64,000 bases of DNA, taken from the NCBI GenBank assembly GCA_903951425.1, contig CAJBBX010000005.1, positions 54,867 through 118,866 on the forward strand, in the 5' to 3' direction. The position numbers and the translations under genes are program-made. The notes beneath the pieces are model-generated. The model was not told the origin of the DNA. It did no database searches and saw nothing but the letters and a program-made list of their open reading frames with translations. Every line of letters begins with the position of its first letter. Position 1 is the stretch's first letter. The stretch comes from an uncultured Chthonomonas sp. (GTDB lineage: Bacteria > Armatimonadota > Chthonomonadetes > Chthonomonadales > CAJBBX01). This document shows, piece by piece, positions 28,410-37,747 of the stretch.

Positions 28410-30221
28410 GTGTCGGCATCCACTCTGACCATGCAGCCACCAACCAATCGCTTGCGAACTCCCCTGCCCAAGGTGGGCATTCGACCGACCATCGACGGTC
28501 GGTACGGAGGCGTTCGCGAAAGCCTGGAAGACCAGACCATGGGCATGGCGCAGCGCGTCGCGGCCCTGATTTCGGCCGAGGTGAAGCACTCCTGCGGCCT
28601 TCCGGTCGAGTGCGTCATCGCCGACACGTGCATCGGCGGCGTGGCCGAAGCGGCCGAGTGTGCCGCCAAGTTCGCCCGCGAGGGGGTCGGCGTCTCGCTG
28701 ACCGTAACGCCTTGCTGGTGCTACGGCTCCGAGACCATGGACATGGACCCGCTCCTTCCGAAGGCCGTCTGGGGCTTCAACGGTACGGAGCGTCCCGGCG
28801 CCGTCTACCTGGCCGCGGTGCTGGCTGGGCACGCCCAGAAGGGCCTCCCAGCCTTCGGCATCTACGGCCACGACGTGCAGGACAAGACCGACACCACCAT
28901 TCCCGCCGACGTCAACGAGAAGATACTGCGATTCGTTCGCGCGGCCCTTGCCGCCGCCACGCTCCGAGGGACCTCGTACCTCTCCATGGGCGGTGTCTCC
29001 ATGGGAATCGCCGGCTCCACCGTGAACCCCGACTTCTTCCAGGATTTCCTCGGGATGCGGAATGAGTACATCGACCTCACCGAGTTCAGCCGACGCATGG
29101 ACGAGGGTATCTACGATCACGAGGAGTATGACCGGGCGCTGGCCTGGACGCTCCAGTGCTGTCCCGAAGGCGAGGACTACAACTCGCCCGAGAAGCAGCG
29201 CACCCGCGAGCAGAAGGACGCCGATTGGGCCACCTGCGTGAAGATGGCGATGATTGCCCGGGACCTGATGATCGGCAACCCGAGGCTGGCTGAACTGGGC
29301 TTCCACGAGGAGGCCAGGGGCCGCAACGCGATCGCCGGTGGCTTCCAGGGCCAGAGGCAGTGGACCGACTACATGCCGAACGGCGACTTCCTGGAGGCGA
29401 TCCTCTGCTCGTCGTTCGACTGGACGGGCATCAGGCAGCCCTACATCGTGGCCACGGAGAACGACTGCCTGAACGGCGTGAGCATGCTTCTGATGCATCT
29501 ACTCACCGGCAAGGCGCAGATGTTCTCGGACGTGCGGACCTACTGGAGCCCGGAGGCCGTTGAGCGCGTGACGGGGCATGTCCTGCAGGGCCACGCCACC
29601 GGCGGGATCATCCACCTGATCAACTCCGGCGCCTCCGCGCTGGACGCGTGCGGTCGCCAGGCCGGACCTGGGGGCCCGACCATGAAGCGCTACTGGGAGA
29701 TCGAGCCCGAGGAGGCCGAGGCTTGCCTCGCAGCCACGAAGTGGTGCCCAGCCGACCTTGGCTACTTCCGCGGCGGCGGCTTCTCATCCGAGTTTCTGAC
29801 AGCGGGCGGCATGCCGGCGACCATGAGCCGCATCAACCTGGTCAAGGGCATCGGTCCGGTGCTGCAGATTGCCGAGGGATGGACCGTGGAGCTCCCTGAG
29901 GACGCGGCGCAGACGCTCATGGACCGCACAAGCCCCGGCTGGCCGACCACGTGGTTCGCTCCGCGCCTAACGGGCTCGGGTCCGTTCGCTGATGTCTACT
30001 CCGTAATGAACACGTGGGGCGCCAACCACGGCGCGATCTCCGCCGGGCACATAGGCGCGGACCTCATCACTCTGGCGTCGATCCTGCGCATCCCGGTGGA
30101 CATGCACAACGTGCCCGATACCGATGTCTTCCGGCCGGCGGCCTGGTCGCGCTTCGGCGCCCAGGACCCGCAGGGCTCCGACTACCGCGCCTGCGCCGCT
30201 TACGGGCCGCTCTACGGCTAG
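28410..30221 (+). CDS. fucI: L-fucose isomerase
   Basis: Converts L-fucose to L-fuculose (also D-arabinose to D-ribulose) with Mn. The 603-residue protein matches FucI along its length: [11 protein letters not shown] and [15 protein letters not shown] (metal-binding Glu and Asp), [22 protein letters not shown] [36 protein letters not shown] and the end YGPLYG. GTG 28410 follows AAAGGG (28396-28401) and lies downstream of the mapped promoter; ATG 28431 is an alternative. First gene of an operon with a lyxose isomerase. Confidence 0.95.
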   Translation: MSASTLTMQPPTNRLRTPLPKVGIRPTIDGRYGGVRESLEDQTMGMAQRVAALISAEVKHSCGLPVECVIADTCIGGVAEAAECAAKFAREGVGVSLTVTPCWCYGSETMDMDPLLPKAVWGFNGTERPGAVYLAAVLAGHAQKGLPAFGIYGHDVQDKTDTTIPADVNEKILRFVRAALAAATLRGTSYLSMGGVSMGIAGSTVNPDFFQDFLGMRNEYIDLTEFSRRMDEGIYDHEEYDRALAWTLQCCPEGEDYNSPEKQRTREQKDADWATCVKMAMIARDLMIGNPRLAELGFHEEARGRNAIAGGFQGQRQWTDYMPNGDFLEAILCSSFDWTGIRQPYIVATENDCLNGVSMLLMHLLTGKAQMFSDVRTYWSPEAVERVTGHVLQGHATGGIIHLINSGASALDACGRQAGPGGPTMKRYWEIEPEEAEACLAATKWCPADLGYFRGGGFSSEFLTAGGMPATMSRINLVKGIGPVLQIAEGWTVELPEDAAQTLMDRTSPGWPTTWFAPRLTGSGPFADVYSVMNTWGANHGAISAGHIGADLITLASILRIPVDMHNVPDTDVFRPAAWSRFGAQDPQGSDYRACAAYGPLYG

Positions 30222-30246
30222 CCGTCACAGGGAGGGCACTACCGAC

Positions 30247-30792
30247 ATGATCACACGTGAGGAGTACACCTGCGCCGTCGATAGGGCTGTGGGCTACTTG
30301 TTCCAGGCCGGGATCGCCATCACCGATCAGGAGCGCCAGAACCTCGAAGTGGCAGATATGGGCCTGAGCGAGCTGGAGCGGACGGGGCTGGAGATAGTGG
30401 TCTACGTGAACACCGAGCGGTGCTGCGCCAAGGAACTGGTCATGTTCCCCGGCCAGACCTGCCCGGAGCACCGGCACCCATCGATCGACGGCGTACCGGG
30501 TAAGGAGGAGACCTTTCGCTGCCGCTGGGGCGAAGTCTATCTCTATGTTCTCGGACGGGCGACGCCTGATCCCAAGTGCTCGCCTCCGCCGGCGCCTCCC
30601 GGGGCCTATACGGTCTTCAATGAGGTGATCCTGAAGCCTGGCGACCAGTACACCTTGCCACCCAACACGCTGCACTGGTTCCAGGCCGGCCCTGAGGGCG
30701 CCGTGGTCTCCGAGTTCTCGACGAGGAGCCGCGACGATGCCGATATCTTCTCCGATGCGCGCATCCAGAGAGCGCCGGAAGTCGCGGGCTAG
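30247..30792 (+). CDS. D-lyxose ketol-isomerase (cupin)
   Basis: 181-residue metal-dependent cupin that interconverts D-lyxose and D-xylulose (or D-mannose and D-fructose in some members). Metal ligands are visible in CPEHRHPSIDGVPGKEETF (two His and a Glu), and the late His is in LPPNTLHWF. GGGAGGG at 30230-30236 supports ATG 30247. With fucI just upstream, the pair would feed two unusual sugars into the pentulose/fuculose pools; no transporter or kinase is nearby. Confidence 0.85.
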   Translation: MITREEYTCAVDRAVGYLFQAGIAITDQERQNLEVADMGLSELERTGLEIVVYVNTERCCAKELVMFPGQTCPEHRHPSIDGVPGKEETFRCRWGEVYLYVLGRATPDPKCSPPPAPPGAYTVFNEVILKPGDQYTLPPNTLHWFQAGPEGAVVSEFSTRSRDDADIFSDARIQRAPEVAG

Positions 30793-30795
30793 AGC

Positions 30796-31782
30796 ATGAC
30801 AGAACCCGAGCAGCCCAACCCCGACCCGGGCTTTGATCCCGGCGTCCAGGAGCCCGCGGGCGTCGCTGAGAGTGTCGTCGTCGCCGGTGCCACGGGCCTC
30901 GTCGGTCGAGCCCTGTGCAGCCGGTTGGCGGAGTGCGGATACGACGTGGTGGCGCTGGTGCGCGACCCGAACCGAGCCGCCGCCCTCTTCCCTGGCCCGG
31001 TCTCACTGCTTCAGTGGGAGCCGGATGTCGATGGCCCGTGGCAGGCCAAGGTGGCTGGAGCCGATGTGGTGGTCAACCTCGTCGGGGAGCCCATCGCTCC
31101 CCTGCGCTGGTCCGACGCCCGCAAGCGCATCCTGCGCTCCAGCCGCATTGCCACCACCAAGCGCATCGTTACCGCGATGGCCGAGGGAGCGCCCGGCCCT
31201 CGCGTGCTGGTCAACGCATCGGCGACGGGCATCTATGGCGACCGCTCCTCCGAACCGCTCACCGAGACATCCAAGCCCGGGCAGGGGTTCCTTCCGCAAC
31301 TTTGCGTGGACTGGGAAGCTGAGGCGCGTACGGCCGGTACAGATGCCCGGCGCGTGGTCCTGGCTCGGCTCGGTATGGTGCTGGCCGGCGACGGAGGAGC
31401 CTTGCCCCGCATGGTGGCGCCGATGCGGAAGCTGATAGGCGTGGTGCTGGGGTCGGGCAAGCAGTGGGTCCCCTGGGTCCATCTGACTGACGCCGTTGAG
31501 GCCCTGATGATCTGCATCCATCCCGAAGGCCCCACAGGCCCGGTGAATGTGGTGTCGCCTGCCCCGAGCACCATGCGGGACGTGTCGGCCGCCATTGGTG
31601 CGAGGATCGATCGGCCGGTCAGGGCCGGGGTACCCGCCTTCGCGCTCCGGGCCACGCTCGGCGAGATGGCCGGGGTCCTTCTGGAGAGCCAGCGGGTATT
31701 GCCCGAGGCGCTTCAGGCGGTCGGGTTCGAGTGGGAGTACCCGGTAGTCGCACGGGCTGTCGCCGATCTAGTCAAGAGGTAG
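30796..31782 (+). CDS. TIGR01777-type NAD(P)-dependent epimerase/SDR protein
   Basis: 328-residue extended SDR. The nucleotide motif GATGLVGRAL is at about residues 31-40. NLVGEPIAPLRWSDARK and NASATGIYG are typical of the TIGR01777 (YfcH/SulA-like) group, followed by VLARLGMVLAGDGGALPRM and the C-terminal VLPEALQAVGFEW. Function of the group is unknown; it may act on a nucleotide or sugar-linked substrate. It begins three bases after the lyxose isomerase stop. Confidence 0.85.
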   Translation: MTEPEQPNPDPGFDPGVQEPAGVAESVVVAGATGLVGRALCSRLAECGYDVVALVRDPNRAAALFPGPVSLLQWEPDVDGPWQAKVAGADVVVNLVGEPIAPLRWSDARKRILRSSRIATTKRIVTAMAEGAPGPRVLVNASATGIYGDRSSEPLTETSKPGQGFLPQLCVDWEAEARTAGTDARRVVLARLGMVLAGDGGALPRMVAPMRKLIGVVLGSGKQWVPWVHLTDAVEALMICIHPEGPTGPVNVVSPAPSTMRDVSAAIGARIDRPVRAGVPAFALRATLGEMAGVLLESQRVLPEALQAVGFEWEYPVVARAVADLVKR

Positions 31783-31804
31783 CCGCCATGGCGGGAGGAA
31801 GAGC

Positions 31805-32119
31805 ATGATAGTGACAACCGGCAACGACGTGGCCGGTCGGCAGGTGGTCGCGTACCTGGGGATCGTCCGCGGTATCGTGGTCCGGTCCCAGAACATCGCG
31901 CAGGGCTTCATCGGCGGACTGAAGCAGATCGTCGGCGGGAACATCTCGGAATACGAGAGTGTCTGCGAGGCCGCCCGGCTCGATGCCTACAACCGCATGG
32001 TGCAGCACGCCTTGCAGATCGGCGCCGATGCCGTGGTCGGCATGCGGTACGACGCCACCGAGTACACGCAGGGCGCCACAGAGGTGCTGGCTTACGGAAC
32101 GGCGGTGCGGCTGGGCTGA
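31805..32119 (+). CDS. YbjQ/UPF0145 family protein
   Basis: 104-residue member of the heavy-metal-binding-like YbjQ family. Conserved features are VVRSQNIAQGFIGGLKQIVGG, ARLDAYNRMVQHA and GADAVVGMRYD. The family forms pentameric beta rings; its role is unknown. ATG 31805 follows GGAGGAAG. Last gene of the fucI run; the next gene is convergent. Confidence 0.88.
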   Translation: MIVTTGNDVAGRQVVAYLGIVRGIVVRSQNIAQGFIGGLKQIVGGNISEYESVCEAARLDAYNRMVQHALQIGADAVVGMRYDATEYTQGATEVLAYGTAVRLG

Positions 32120-32141
32120 CCGTGGCGGCAGCCCAGCCGGA

Positions 32142-32327
32142 CTAGTAGGCGCGGTTCTTCTTGCGTAGCGCGTTGTAGACCACCCAGGCGATCCCCGCAA
32201 GCGCCGCAATACCGATGAGTGGGCCGATGATGTGGCTGAGCATCCCCAATAGCGTCTTGACGACGGCGATCGATACCAGTACGAGGATGCCGATCAAGAT
32301 CAGCCGCGTGATGGTGTTGTTGTCCAT
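32142..32327 (-). CDS. Small membrane protein, 61 residues
   Basis: Begins MDNNTITRLILIGILV, with two hydrophobic stretches (about residues 8-28 and 32-52) and a basic end, KKNRAY. GGGAG nine bases before ATG 32327 supports the start. The frame is open further upstream but has no sense there. No family recognised. Confidence 0.65.
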   Translation of the reverse strand: MDNNTITRLILIGILVLVSIAVVKTLLGMLSHIIGPLIGIAALAGIAWVVYNALRKKNRAY

Positions 32328-32463
32328 GTCAGTGCTCCCTCGTCCGCGGATTGGTTCCGGGTTCGCCATGACTACGCAGTATGCTGGGCGCGGGTTTCGG
32401 CGCACGGCGGCGAGGCGAGCGGGGTCATTTTGCGGGCAAGGCCAAAATCGCGCCCAGAGGTAC

Positions 32464-32492
32464 TTGACACGCCGCCGCATCGGTACGATAAT
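32464..32492 (+). promoter_or_regulatory. Strong orphan promoter
   Basis: TTGACA at 32464-32469, a 17-base spacer and GATAAT at 32487-32492. No gene of ordinary size follows on this strand; the next gene (nudix) is antisense. Confidence 0.6.
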
Positions 32493-32553
32493 GCCCTCGT
32501 CGCTGGAGAGACGCACCACCGGCGAACTCACCCGGCAAGGAGGGCCACGCGGC

Positions 32554-32610
32554 ATGGCGCCGCCGGACTCTCAGACGGAAGCAGGCCGGGGGAGACGATC
32601 CATCGGATGA
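32554..32610 (+). CDS. Possible 18-residue small protein or leader peptide
   Basis: ATG 32554 lies eleven bases after a perfect AAGGAGG and about 55 bases downstream of the orphan promoter's expected start. It encodes MAPPDSQTEAGRGRRSIG. The stop overlaps a second ATG (ATGA). The same stretch can fold (GCGGC-ATGGC-GCCGC, 32549-32563), so the AAGGAGG may instead be part of a structured RNA. The rest of the interval 32328-32709 holds no other gene I can support. Confidence 0.3.
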   Translation: MAPPDSQTEAGRGRRSIG

Positions 32611-32709
32611 GTCGCTGATGCAGAGGCCCAGACCTACGGGTGGGCAAGGCCAGCGGCACTCAGGGCGCCGAGCGGCGCGCATGGAGCGGCTCCCCCGGTC
32701 TCTTTGTGT

Positions 32710-33258
32710 CTAGGCGCCCTTCGCCAGCCACTCTCGTGCCAACGCCAGCGCCGCGACCGTCTTGGCGTCTACCGACTCCCGTTCAGAACCCCAGGCAGCG
32801 TCGATCGGTGCGCGGCACAGGGTGATCACCTCGTCGTCGTCGGGGTTCACCGTTCCCTCGCCCAGGTTCGTGGCGGCGTAGACCCAGAGCACCTCGGACG
32901 AGTAGCCGGGCGCCAGGAAGAGCCGGCCCAACAGGTGCAAGCTCCCTGCGGTGTATCCGGTCTCCTCCTCAAGCTCCCTGGCGGCGCAGGTTGCGGGGTC
33001 TTCGCCCGCTTCCAGCGTGCCGGCTGGGATCTCCGTAAGCCAGCCGCCCGTGGCGTGGCGGTACTGCCGGACCAGCAGGACGTCGCCGTCGGATGTGATC
33101 GGCACGATCGCCACTCCGCCTCCGTGCCGCACCGTCTCGCGGCGAAGGAGGACGCCCTCGGGTGTCTCCAACTCGTCCACGGTTACGTTGATGACGCGGC
33201 CCTTGTAGACCAGTCGCGAAGCTACCTGCCTCGGCGTTTGTGGATCAGATGCGGGCAT
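32710..33258 (-). CDS. Nudix hydrolase, ADP-ribose pyrophosphatase type
   Basis: 182 residues with a complete Nudix box beginning GTLEAGEDPATCAARELEEE. An upstream ADPRase-type strand pattern (RETVRHGGGVAIVPI, VRQYRHATGGWLTEIPAG) is also visible. It probably hydrolyses ADP-ribose or a related nucleoside diphosphate sugar. ATG 33258 overlaps the stop of the DUF3866 gene (ATGA). Last gene of the mutS2-to-nudix operon. Confidence 0.9.
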   Translation of the reverse strand: MPASDPQTPRQVASRLVYKGRVINVTVDELETPEGVLLRRETVRHGGGVAIVPITSDGDVLLVRQYRHATGGWLTEIPAGTLEAGEDPATCAARELEEETGYTAGSLHLLGRLFLAPGYSSEVLWVYAATNLGEGTVNPDDDEVITLCRAPIDAAWGSERESVDAKTVAALALAREWLAKGA

Positions 33259-34379
33259 CAATGGCCGCCGCCGTTTTGGCCCAGCCCGTCCCAGCGTTCG
33301 GCGGCGCAAGTGTGCCATTGCCCCGCCACGAGGCCTGCCGCCGCGGCGGCCAGGAAGAACGGGCGCTCCATGTCGATGGACCTGCCCATGGTGGTGATGC
33401 AGAGGCCCGAGTCCTCAAGGGCCTGCAGTCCGCAGTCGGCGTCTACTGTGATGAACTCATGCGATCCGAGCAGTCCGGCGCTCTCCACCGCCCGTCGGAG
33501 CTGGGCCGAGAGCTCCTGTGGCAGGCGCGGCAGCGGTACGATCACCGGGCGCAGCACGATCTGGCTCAACACGGTCCGAGTGTGGTGGCTGAGGCCCACA
33601 TGGCGGGGCCGTGGGTCCGCGAAGCTGAGCCGCGCCACGGCGATGGCGGTTCCGTCCAGGGCGCAGACTGCATTCAGCGCGGCGCCCTGGTCGATGCCCG
33701 AGAACCCGAGCGGCGTGGCGGTGCCCACATTGCCGGGACCTTGACCCACGACGATGATGTCGGCCCTCCCAACCGCACGGGCGACGATGAGCCCTGAGTA
33801 GAGGTTGACGGCCTCGTAGTCGCCTCCGAAGGCCTGTCCGGCCGTCACGGTAGCATCGATGAGGCGCTGGGCCTTGAGGCTGCGCACCGTGTCACTGAGC
33901 GCGATGGGCAGGGCGGCTTCGTCGGTCATTACGTAGACGACCCGGGCCGTTCCGCCGGTCTCCCACTTGGCCGCAGCCGCCACAGCCGCCACCTGGCTGT
34001 GGAGGCCGGTGCATACCACGGGCAGGTCGCCCAGCGACGTACACTGCGTCAGAGCCGCGTGATGCGGGCTCTCCGGCGCTTCGGCGGCCAGCACCGGGTG
34101 CTGCACCGGCGTATACCGCAGCTTCATCACGTGCCCCGCCGCCGTGCAGGGTTCGCGGTCGCAGTCCACTGCCGCGACGAAGTCGCAGCCCCCGGTTCCG
34201 AGGCCCAACTCCACGGCCCAGGTGTTAATCTGCACCCTGTCCCCTACCTCGACGCGGCCCACAAGGTTCGGGAAGCAGCGTACGGTACGCACCTCATCCA
34301 CGACGCGCACCGACAGCATCTGGCAGTCGGCGTCGTCCGACGCGATCGCTTCGACGGTCCCCCAGAGTGATGCTCTCAC
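33258..34379 (-). CDS. DUF3866 family protein
   Basis: 373-residue member of a family of unknown function (DUF3866), often found next to peptidase and Nudix genes in Gram-positive-like genomes. Recognised by VGRVEVGDRVQINTWAVEL, the MKLRYTPVQ block and GFSGIDQGAALNA. GTG 34379 overlaps the peptidase stop (GTGA), and its own stop overlaps the nudix ATG. It has no signal peptide or clear catalytic motif. Confidence 0.82.
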   Translation of the reverse strand: MRASLWGTVEAIASDDADCQMLSVRVVDEVRTVRCFPNLVGRVEVGDRVQINTWAVELGLGTGGCDFVAAVDCDREPCTAAGHVMKLRYTPVQHPVLAAEAPESPHHAALTQCTSLGDLPVVCTGLHSQVAAVAAAAKWETGGTARVVYVMTDEAALPIALSDTVRSLKAQRLIDATVTAGQAFGGDYEAVNLYSGLIVARAVGRADIIVVGQGPGNVGTATPLGFSGIDQGAALNAVCALDGTAIAVARLSFADPRPRHVGLSHHTRTVLSQIVLRPVIVPLPRLPQELSAQLRRAVESAGLLGSHEFITVDADCGLQALEDSGLCITTMGRSIDMERPFFLAAAAAGLVAGQWHTCAAERWDGLGQNGGGH

Positions 34380-35497
34380 GTGCGCGCCGCCTCCTGGAGG
34401 ATGGCAATCAGCCAGTCGGCAGTGGCGACGAGTTCGTCGATGGTCACGTACTCCTGGTGCGTATGGACTGCCCGCATGGCCGTGCCGAGGACCACGGCGC
34501 AGCGGCCACGCTGGTTCAGGAAGTTGGCATCGCTGCCGCCGCCCCCGCCCGCCAGGGAGACCGGCAGGCCCAGCGAGGCGCCGGCTGCGGCGGCGAGGCG
34601 CACAGGCAACGCCTCGTCGGAGTGGACGTAGCCCGGGTAGGCGTTGAAGCGGTTGATGGCAACGGACGCGGAGTAGGCATTGGCTGCGGCGCGCATGGCG
34701 ACTTCCATGGCCTGCACCTGCGCGTCGAGCTTGGCATCTGAGCGGCTCCTGGCCTCGGCGCGGAGGATGACCTCGCCGCAAACGATGTTGGTGGCCTGAC
34801 CGCCGTGGATGGATCCGATGTTGGCGGTGGTCTCGGCGTCGATGCGTCCCAGCGGCATGGTATCGACGGCCCTGGCGGCCACCTGGATCGCCGATATGCC
34901 CTTCTCCGGTTCGATGCCGGCGTGGGCGGCCCGGCCCGTGAAGGTCGCCTCCAGGATGTCGTGCGCGGGAGCCGACGTGAGGATGGTGCCCACGGGCGGA
35001 CCGGTGTCGAGCACGAAGCCGCAGCGCGGACCCAGCAGCGAGTCATCCATGTATCGGGCGCCGCGCAGCCCTGTCTCCTCGGAAATGGAGAAGGCCACCT
35101 GAATGTCGCCGTGCGGCAGGCCGTTCTCCATGACGACGCGGATGGCCTCGAGGACCGGCGCGATGCCCGCTTTGTCATCGGCGCCCAGGATGCTGGAACC
35201 ATCAGACCTGAGGGTCTCGTCATCGGCGATGACGACCAGGTCGGGGTTGGGCTCGATCGTGTCCATGTGGGCCGAGAGGAAGAGGGGCTCGGCTCCCGGC
35301 ACGTTACCGGGGAGGGTCGCGAACAGGTTGCCGCACTGGCCCTCGATCGTCTCGTGGGCGCGATCTCGTACCACCGTCAGCCCCATGGCCTCCAGCAGGT
35401 CGCACAGGTGATCGGCGACCCGGGCCTCCTGCAGGGAGGGCGAGTTGATACGGCAGAGGTCCAGGAAGGTCTCAACCAGTCGTGCGCGGTTCGTCAT
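34376..35497 (-). CDS. M20/M42-family metallopeptidase, PepT-like
   Basis: 373-residue di-zinc aminopeptidase of the peptidase-T-like group. Metal and catalytic motifs are FLSAHMDTI (His, Asp), LGADDKAGIA, ISEETGLRGA (general base Glu), and a late TMRAVHTHQEY-like segment with the last His. The dimerisation insert GRAAHAGIEPEKG is present. ATG 35497 overlaps the SIS gene stop (ATGA); the longer upstream frame is antisense-type noise over the SIS gene. A cytoplasmic tripeptidase role is likely. Confidence 0.9.
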   Translation of the reverse strand: MTNRARLVETFLDLCRINSPSLQEARVADHLCDLLEAMGLTVVRDRAHETIEGQCGNLFATLPGNVPGAEPLFLSAHMDTIEPNPDLVVIADDETLRSDGSSILGADDKAGIAPVLEAIRVVMENGLPHGDIQVAFSISEETGLRGARYMDDSLLGPRCGFVLDTGPPVGTILTSAPAHDILEATFTGRAAHAGIEPEKGISAIQVAARAVDTMPLGRIDAETTANIGSIHGGQATNIVCGEVILRAEARSRSDAKLDAQVQAMEVAMRAAANAYSASVAINRFNAYPGYVHSDEALPVRLAAAAGASLGLPVSLAGGGGGSDANFLNQRGRCAVVLGTAMRAVHTHQEYVTIDELVATADWLIAILQEAART

Positions 35498-36531
35498 CGG
35501 GTGACCGTTACCTTGCTCAGGCCTCGCGGGGCGTCGGGGTTCACGCCCCGCACCTCGGAGAGGCGGCATGCGAGCAGCTGCCCGGCAAGGATGTAGACCA
35601 AGGGGCTGATGGCTTCGGGTACGCCGGCGGGCATGGGGATGGGCGCCGTAGCGCGCTGGAGGAGGTTCTCGCACGCCGACGCGATCACCATCTCGGCGCG
35701 GCGCAGGTCCAGCACGCCGGTGAGTTGCGCCATGGCGGGCAGGGCCTTGCCGTCCGGGGCGAACAGGAAGCAGGGGAAGCCGTCCTCGACCACGGCGATA
35801 GGCCCGTGCATGAAGTCCGCCGCAGACCAGGGCTTCGCGCCTACATAGCAGGTCTCGGTGAGCTTCAGGGAGGCCTCCAGAGCCGTACACTGGTTCAGGC
35901 CGCGGGCCAGGACGGAGCACTCTGTCATGTACCGGTAGCGGGCGATGTTGCGGACGATGGCCTCCTCGGCGGTCAGGGCCTCTCGCATGAGGGCCGGGGC
36001 GGACGCCAGGTCGGACGCCAGCTGCGCGCAACCCGACCAGTAGGCGACCAGTTGCGCGACCGCTGCCAGCGAGGTGGTGTAGGTCTTGGTGGCGGCTACA
36101 GCCATCTCCTCGCCTGCATTGCAGAGCAGGACATGGTCGCACGCTCCGGCCAGCGGGCTCTCCGGGTTGTTCGTCACGCAGGCGGTGATCGCGCCGGAGG
36201 ATCGCGCGGAGCTGAGTACTTCGACGATGTCCGAGCCTTGACCTGACTGCGAGATGCCGAGGACCAGCGCATCCTTCACGCGGAGCTCAACCCCGTAGAG
36301 CGTGATGACCGACGGAGCCGCCAGCGCACAGGGGATACCCAGCGTGGTCTCGATCAGGTACTTGGCGTAGGTGGCGGCGTTGTCGCTGGTGCCGCGGGCG
36401 GCGATGACGACGGAGCGCACATCGGCCTTCACAACGGCGGCTGCCAGTGCGGTTGCCGCCGAGGCGGAACCCTCCAGCGCGGCTGCGACGGCGTCCGGCT
36501 GCTCGATGATCTCTCGGTACATGATGCTCAT
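35494..36531 (-). CDS. Double SIS-domain protein (GlmS/AgaS-like sugar isomerase)
   Basis: 345 residues with two sugar-isomerase domains and no glutaminase domain. It shows VVIAARGTSDNAATYAKYL, the phosphosugar-binding ISQSGQGSDIVEVL and, in the second domain, ADFMHGPIAVVEDG. Such proteins isomerise or deaminate amino-sugar phosphates. Between mtlD and a peptidase, it might feed aminosugar phosphate to fructose-6-phosphate, the product of MtlD; this is inference. It starts one base after the mtlD stop. Confidence 0.85.
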   Translation of the reverse strand: MSIMYREIIEQPDAVAAALEGSASAATALAAAVVKADVRSVVIAARGTSDNAATYAKYLIETTLGIPCALAAPSVITLYGVELRVKDALVLGISQSGQGSDIVEVLSSARSSGAITACVTNNPESPLAGACDHVLLCNAGEEMAVAATKTYTTSLAAVAQLVAYWSGCAQLASDLASAPALMREALTAEEAIVRNIARYRYMTECSVLARGLNQCTALEASLKLTETCYVGAKPWSAADFMHGPIAVVEDGFPCFLFAPDGKALPAMAQLTGVLDLRRAEMVIASACENLLQRATAPIPMPAGVPEAISPLVYILAGQLLACRLSEVRGVNPDAPRGLSKVTVTR

Positions 36532-36532
36532 C

Positions 36533-37699
36533 TCAGTGCTTGCCTCCCTGCCTTGCTGTCACATAGCCCTGGAGCACAGCTCGGCCGAGCGGCTCCTCCG
36601 GATCGATGCCGGCAACATCGCGCATCACCGCCCCCGGCCCTTCAGACGATATCCGGGCCTGGAGCGCCACTGCCACAGGATCGTCCGGCGCGTCGAAGGC
36701 CAACGCGGCGCCGATGACGCCTGCGAGGCCCGCGGGATCGGTGCCGGCTTCCTCGCATATCCGCGCGGCGCCCACGAGGCGATCCGCGGCGGCGAGCTTG
36801 CGCACGGGATCGCGGGCCAGGCGGAAGCAAGTGTCTCCCAGAGCCTTGTTGGCGAACCGGTGCATCAGGTCGGCTACGTGGGTGTCCATGTCGGCCCGAT
36901 CAAACCCGTGCCGGCGGCAGAGGGCCTGGCTACTCTCCTGCATGCACAGGTTGAGAACCGGACGCACTCGCGGGTCCTGCAGCGCCTCGTAACCGTACTC
37001 GATGCCCAACGGCCAGCCGAGGTACCCCAGCACGGCGTGGGCGCAATTGTGGATGTAGAGCTTCCGCGCCTCGTAGGCGTCGAAGCGCTCCACGGGCTCC
37101 ACGCCCACCATGCTCGGAAGCGTGCCGCGCACGGCCGCGAGGTCCACCGGGAGCCGCTTGTAGGCCTCGACTCGGACTGCCAGGGGGTCATCGGCGTCGG
37201 GCGCTTGGATCGGCACCATACGGGCCACGACTGCCTGCACGAAGCCCGTAGAGGCAATGATGACCTCGGCGCGATCGGGATCAAGGCGCTGCCGGACGTG
37301 GTCGGCGAGCACGTGCCCCGCCATGTGCAGGTTCTCGCAGACAAGCACGTTCAGCGGGGCGGCTCCTTCGCGGCTCCGTTGCTCCAGGCCGGCGGCAATG
37401 CCGGGGGCCAGGAACCCGAGTGCGTTGGCGCCCACGGCGGTGCAGGCCACATCGCATCGTGCGAGCTCGGCGGCGACGGCCTCGAGGTCGCGGCCGTCGA
37501 CGGCGCGGACGCGGTCGATGGCGACCTCCTCAGGTGTGTCACCGACGATATGGATGGTGTACTCGCCGCGTGCATTGATGGCCTCGACCACCGGCTGCAC
37601 CACGTCGATGAAGACCACGTCCATCCCGCTCTCGTAGAAGAGCTGCGCGATGAATCCCCGACCGATGTTCCCTGCCCCGAACTGAACGGCTGTTGCCAT
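36533..37699 (-). CDS. mtlD: Mannitol-1-phosphate 5-dehydrogenase
   Basis: 388-residue polyol dehydrogenase that interconverts mannitol-1-phosphate and fructose-6-phosphate with NAD. The N-terminal nucleotide motif is GAGNIGRGFI (residues 8-17), and the catalytic region is KLYIHNCAHAVLGYLG. Length and order of motifs fit MtlD. No mannitol PTS lies nearby, so the substrate may arise from another kinase or the enzyme may run toward mannitol synthesis. It lies 48 bases after cdd in the same operon. Confidence 0.92.
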   Translation of the reverse strand: MATAVQFGAGNIGRGFIAQLFYESGMDVVFIDVVQPVVEAINARGEYTIHIVGDTPEEVAIDRVRAVDGRDLEAVAAELARCDVACTAVGANALGFLAPGIAAGLEQRSREGAAPLNVLVCENLHMAGHVLADHVRQRLDPDRAEVIIASTGFVQAVVARMVPIQAPDADDPLAVRVEAYKRLPVDLAAVRGTLPSMVGVEPVERFDAYEARKLYIHNCAHAVLGYLGWPLGIEYGYEALQDPRVRPVLNLCMQESSQALCRRHGFDRADMDTHVADLMHRFANKALGDTCFRLARDPVRKLAAADRLVGAARICEEAGTDPAGLAGVIGAALAFDAPDDPVAVALQARISSEGPGAVMRDVAGIDPEEPLGRAVLQGYVTARQGGKH

Positions 37700-37747
37700 G
37701 CCGGCCTCCCCTCCGTCGTCGTGCGCGCCTCAGGGGCGGCTCACCGA

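Noticed and set aside
32499..32600. Glycine riboswitch
   Set aside because: GGAGAG and ACTCTCAG boxes are present, but the conserved CCGAAGGAGCAA core is not matched and no glycine gene follows; kept only as an open finding.
32570..32600. SRP (4.5S) RNA-like stretch CAGACGGAAGCAGG
   Set aside because: The invariant GGAAGGNAGCAGCC loop is not complete and no long hairpin closes it.
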